A stretch of DNA of 64,000 bases from Rhizobiaceae bacterium (GTDB lineage Bacteria > Pseudomonadota > Alphaproteobacteria > Rhizobiales > Rhizobiaceae), in assembly GCA_025698895.1 (NCBI GenBank), contig JAILWO010000001.1, positions 903,001-967,000 of the forward strand. The letters run 5' to 3'. The notes beneath the pieces are model-generated. The model saw only the letters and a list, made by a program, of their open reading frames with translations. It made no database searches and was not told the DNA's origin. Position 1 is the stretch's first letter, and each line of letters opens with the position of its first letter. Both the position numbers and the translations under genes were made by a program. Of the stretch, positions 61,919-64,000 are shown piece after piece.

Positions 61919-62703
61919 AAGCCCGCGTCATCCCCTGTCTCGATGTCAAGGACGGCCGCGTCGTCAAGGGGGTCAATTTCGTCGACCTGATCGACGCCGG
62001 CGACCCGGTCGAGGCCGCGCGCGCCTATGACGCTGCCGGTGCCGACGAACTCTGCTTCCTCGACATCACCGCCTCGTCCGACAACCGCGAGACGATCTTC
62101 GACATTGTCACACGCACCGCCGAGCAGTGCTTCATGCCGCTCACCGTGGGCGGTGGCGTGCGCCAGGTCGCCGACATCCGCAAGCTTCTGCTGGCCGGTG
62201 CCGACAAGGTATCGATCAACACGGCCGCCGTGAAGACACCGGAATTCGTCGCCGAGGCGGCCGACAAGTTCGGAAACCAGTGCATCGTCGTCGCCATCGA
62301 CGCCAAGAAGGTCTCCGGCGCGGGGGAGGCCGCCCGGTGGGAAATCTTCACCCATGGCGGCCGCAATCCTACAGGCATCGACGCGATTGCGTTCGCCCGC
62401 AAGGTGGTCGACCTCGGCGCCGGCGAGATCCTGCTCACCTCGATGGACCGCGACGGCACCAAGGCCGGCTATGATATCGCGCTCACCCGCGCGGTTGCCG
62501 ACGCGGTGCGCGTGCCGGTCATCGCGTCGGGCGGCGTCGGCACGCTCGATCATCTGGTCGAAGGCATCCGCGACGGGCACGCGACTGCGGTGCTTGCCGC
62601 CTCCATCTTCCATTTCGGGACATTCTCGATCGCCGAGGCCAAGGCGCATATGGCCGCCGCCGGACTGGCCGTGCGACTCGACAGTGACTTGCGCGCGGCG
62701 TAA
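61912..62703 (+). CDS. hisF: Imidazole glycerol phosphate synthase cyclase subunit
   Basis: Cyclase that joins PRFAR with ammonia from HisH to form imidazole glycerol phosphate and AICAR (263 aa). The catalytic aspartates are D11 in CLDVKDG and D130 in [18 protein letters not shown] and [11 protein letters not shown] are barrel phosphate loops. The ATG at 61912 is the complete copy after a tandem array of truncated copies of its 5' end. The ribosome-binding site GAAAGGCGG is seven bases upstream, with AAAGGAG further back. hisE follows directly. Confidence 0.95.
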   Translation: MLKARVIPCLDVKDGRVVKGVNFVDLIDAGDPVEAARAYDAAGADELCFLDITASSDNRETIFDIVTRTAEQCFMPLTVGGGVRQVADIRKLLLAGADKVSINTAAVKTPEFVAEAADKFGNQCIVVAIDAKKVSGAGEAARWEIFTHGGRNPTGIDAIAFARKVVDLGAGEILLTSMDRDGTKAGYDIALTRAVADAVRVPVIASGGVGTLDHLVEGIRDGHATAVLAASIFHFGTFSIAEAKAHMAAAGLAVRLDSDLRAA

Positions 62704-63045
62704 ATGCCGGCCATGGCAATGACGAGCGATTTCACCCTGGCCGATCTGGAGCGCATCATCCTCGAACGCGCCCGTTCGGGCGCTTCCGATTCATGGACGG
62801 CGAAGCTGGTGGCGGAGGGGCAGCGGCGCGCCGCCAAGAAGCTCGGTGAGGAAGCCGTCGAGGCGGTCATCGCGGCGATCGAGGCCGATGACGAAGGTCT
62901 TGTTTCGGAAAGTGCCGATCTCCTCTATCACCTGCTCGTGGTCCTCGCCGTCGCGGGGATCCCGCTGGAACGCGTAATGGCTGAGCTGGAACGGCGCACC
63001 GGCATGAGCGGACTGGCCGAGAAGGCCGCCCGCACCGCCGGGTAA
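62704..63045 (+). CDS. hisE: Phosphoribosyl-ATP pyrophosphohydrolase
   Basis: Second step of histidine synthesis, releasing pyrophosphate from PR-ATP (113 aa). The MazG-like helical motif [53 protein letters not shown] shows the ExxE...ExxD metal pattern. The ATG at 62704 touches the hisF stop; ATGs at 62713 and 62719 are also in frame. It is followed by coaA. Confidence 0.94.
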   Translation: MPAMAMTSDFTLADLERIILERARSGASDSWTAKLVAEGQRRAAKKLGEEAVEAVIAAIEADDEGLVSESADLLYHLLVVLAVAGIPLERVMAELERRTGMSGLAEKAARTAG

Positions 63046-63083
63046 TGCGATCGACGGCCGGGGCCGATAGTCAGGGGAGGCGG

Positions 63084-64000
63084 ATGGACCAGTTCGCTCC
63101 AACCGAGAAATACTTTCCCTATCGCTTCTTCACCGCCGGTGAATGGGCGAAGTTCCGTGCCGACACGCCGCTGACGCTCACCGCGCGGGAAGTCGAAAGG
63201 CTTGGTTCGCTGAACGATCCGATCGACCTCGAGGAGGTCCGTCGCATTTACCTCACCTTGTCGCGGCTGCTGTCGGCTCATGTCGAAGCCTCGCAGCTTC
63301 TGTTCAGGCAAAGGCAGGTGTTCTTCAACGCCAATGACGCCGTCAAGACGCCCTTCATCATCGGCATGGCCGGCTCGGTCGCGGTGGGCAAGTCGACGAC
63401 GGCGCGCGTGCTGAAGGAACTGCTGGCGCGTTGGCCGTCCAGTCCCAAGGTCGATCTGGTCACGACCGACGGCTTTCTCTTTCCCAACGAGGTTTTGCGC
63501 CGAGAGAACCTGATGGAGCGCAAGGGCTTTCCCGATTCCTACGATGTCGGTGCCCTGCTACGCTTCCTGTCGGCGATCAAGTCGGGCCAGCCCGATGTCC
63601 GCGCGCCGGTCTATTCGCACCTGACCTATGACGTCATTCCCGGCGAATTCGTCACCATCGACCGGCCCGACATTCTCATCTTCGAGGGGCTCAACGTCCT
63701 GCAGCCGCGCGACCTGCCCCAGGACGGCAAGTTCGTGCCCTTCGTCTCGGACTTTTTCGACTTTTCAATCTATATCGACGCGGATGCCGAACTGATACAC
63801 GACTGGTATATCGCGCGCTTCATGCGCTTGCGCGAAACGGCGTTCCGCAACCCGCAATCCTTCTTTCACCGCTACGCCTCGCTGTCGGACGACGCCGCGC
63901 GTGCCATCGCGGAGGGCCTGTGGGCCAATATCAACATGAAGAACCTGCGCGAGAACATCCTGCCGACGCGCCCACGGGCGGATCTCATCCTGCGCAAGGG
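63084..64000 (+). CDS. coaA: Pantothenate kinase type I (partial, cut by window edge)
   Basis: First committed step of coenzyme A synthesis. The visible 305 residues include the P-loop GSVAVGKS (97-104), [39 protein letters not shown] and IFEGLNVLQ, as in bacterial CoaA. The window ends shortly before the expected C-terminus (about 15-25 residues missing). It follows hisE after 38 bases and the hisFE-coaA order is common in Rhizobiales. Confidence 0.95.
   Translation, partial: MDQFAPTEKYFPYRFFTAGEWAKFRADTPLTLTAREVERLGSLNDPIDLEEVRRIYLTLSRLLSAHVEASQLLFRQRQVFFNANDAVKTPFIIGMAGSVAVGKSTTARVLKELLARWPSSPKVDLVTTDGFLFPNEVLRRENLMERKGFPDSYDVGALLRFLSAIKSGQPDVRAPVYSHLTYDVIPGEFVTIDRPDILIFEGLNVLQPRDLPQDGKFVPFVSDFFDFSIYIDADAELIHDWYIARFMRLRETAFRNPQSFFHRYASLSDDAARAIAEGLWANINMKNLRENILPTRPRADLILRK

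Larger units (their letters stand above)
61599..61963 (+). repeat. 104-105 bp tandem repeat of hisF leader plus hisF 5' end
   Basis: Units begin at 61599, 61704 and 61808, each with an ATG, and the fourth partial unit is the real hisF start at 61912. Each full unit contains about 52 bases that match the hisF 5' coding end (codons 1-17, through CTCGATGTCAAGGACG and GCCGCGTCG with one extra base) and then about 50 bases of leader with the sequence AAAGGAGAAAGGCGGCCGTCCG-like ending. Units 2 and 3 differ at only two visible bases; unit 1 is more divergent and one base longer. A nested hairpin (CGCGTC/GACGCG outer, GCGGC/GCCGC inner; e.g. 61854-61888) recurs in each. Confidence 0.92.

Overview
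The window is chromosomal DNA of an alphaproteobacterium, most likely a member of the Rhizobiales (Hyphomicrobiales). The evidence is high-GC coding DNA throughout, a Brucella Omp19-type lipoprotein, a Rhizobiales-style serC leader, CtrA-type promoter boxes, and the alphaproteobacterial origin neighbourhood (parB-parA-rsmG-mnmG-mnmE-rho-hemJ-hemE / PPSR-maf-aroE-coaE-dnaQ-secB). The genus cannot be fixed from the sequence alone. I recognised no rRNA, tRNA, insertion sequence, prophage or CRISPR array.

Layout. 1-10 kb (minus strand): atpH-atpA-atpG of ATP synthase (atpG runs off the left edge), then dapF-mtaB-ftsY-yciB with small membrane or flavin proteins, and a Tat-exported metallo-hydrolase. 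10-23 kb (plus): Omp19-like lipoprotein, zapE, and a TCA block mdh-sucC-sucD-sucA-sucB-[secreted protein, SDR, hotdog]-lpdA. 23-36 kb: ceramidase-like protein, DUF1223 protein, glmM, two tandem outer-membrane beta-barrel genes each preceded by a perfect CtrA box, serC-serA behind a leader RNA, an EamA exporter, purA, an unknown acidic membrane protein and holA.

36-49 kb is the replication-origin region. parB-parA-rsmG-mnmG-mnmE-rho-hemJ-hemE read leftward; PPSR-maf-aroE-coaE-dnaQ read rightward. The 0.4 kb hemE/PPSR gap between them has the features expected of oriC: AT-rich patches, four GANTC sites in 48 bp, inverted repeats and DnaA-box-like sequences. One strong parS site lies inside rsmG, two degenerate direct copies sit at the mnmG/mnmE junction, and a weaker one lies in hisH.

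49-64 kb: secB and fxsA; tim44-like, mltA, smr and an XRE regulator in overlapping series; a DUF1402 gene; hslV-GNAT-hslU; then the histidine block hisB-DUF2628-hisH-DUF1330-hisA-[arginase-like, Uma2, DUF2867]-hisF-hisE-coaA (coaA runs off the right edge).

The most unusual structure is directly upstream of hisF. A 104-105 bp unit containing the hisF leader and the first ~50 bases of hisF is repeated in tandem, creating overlapping mini-ORFs that end inside the next start codon. It lies exactly at the boundary between the three accessory genes and hisF.
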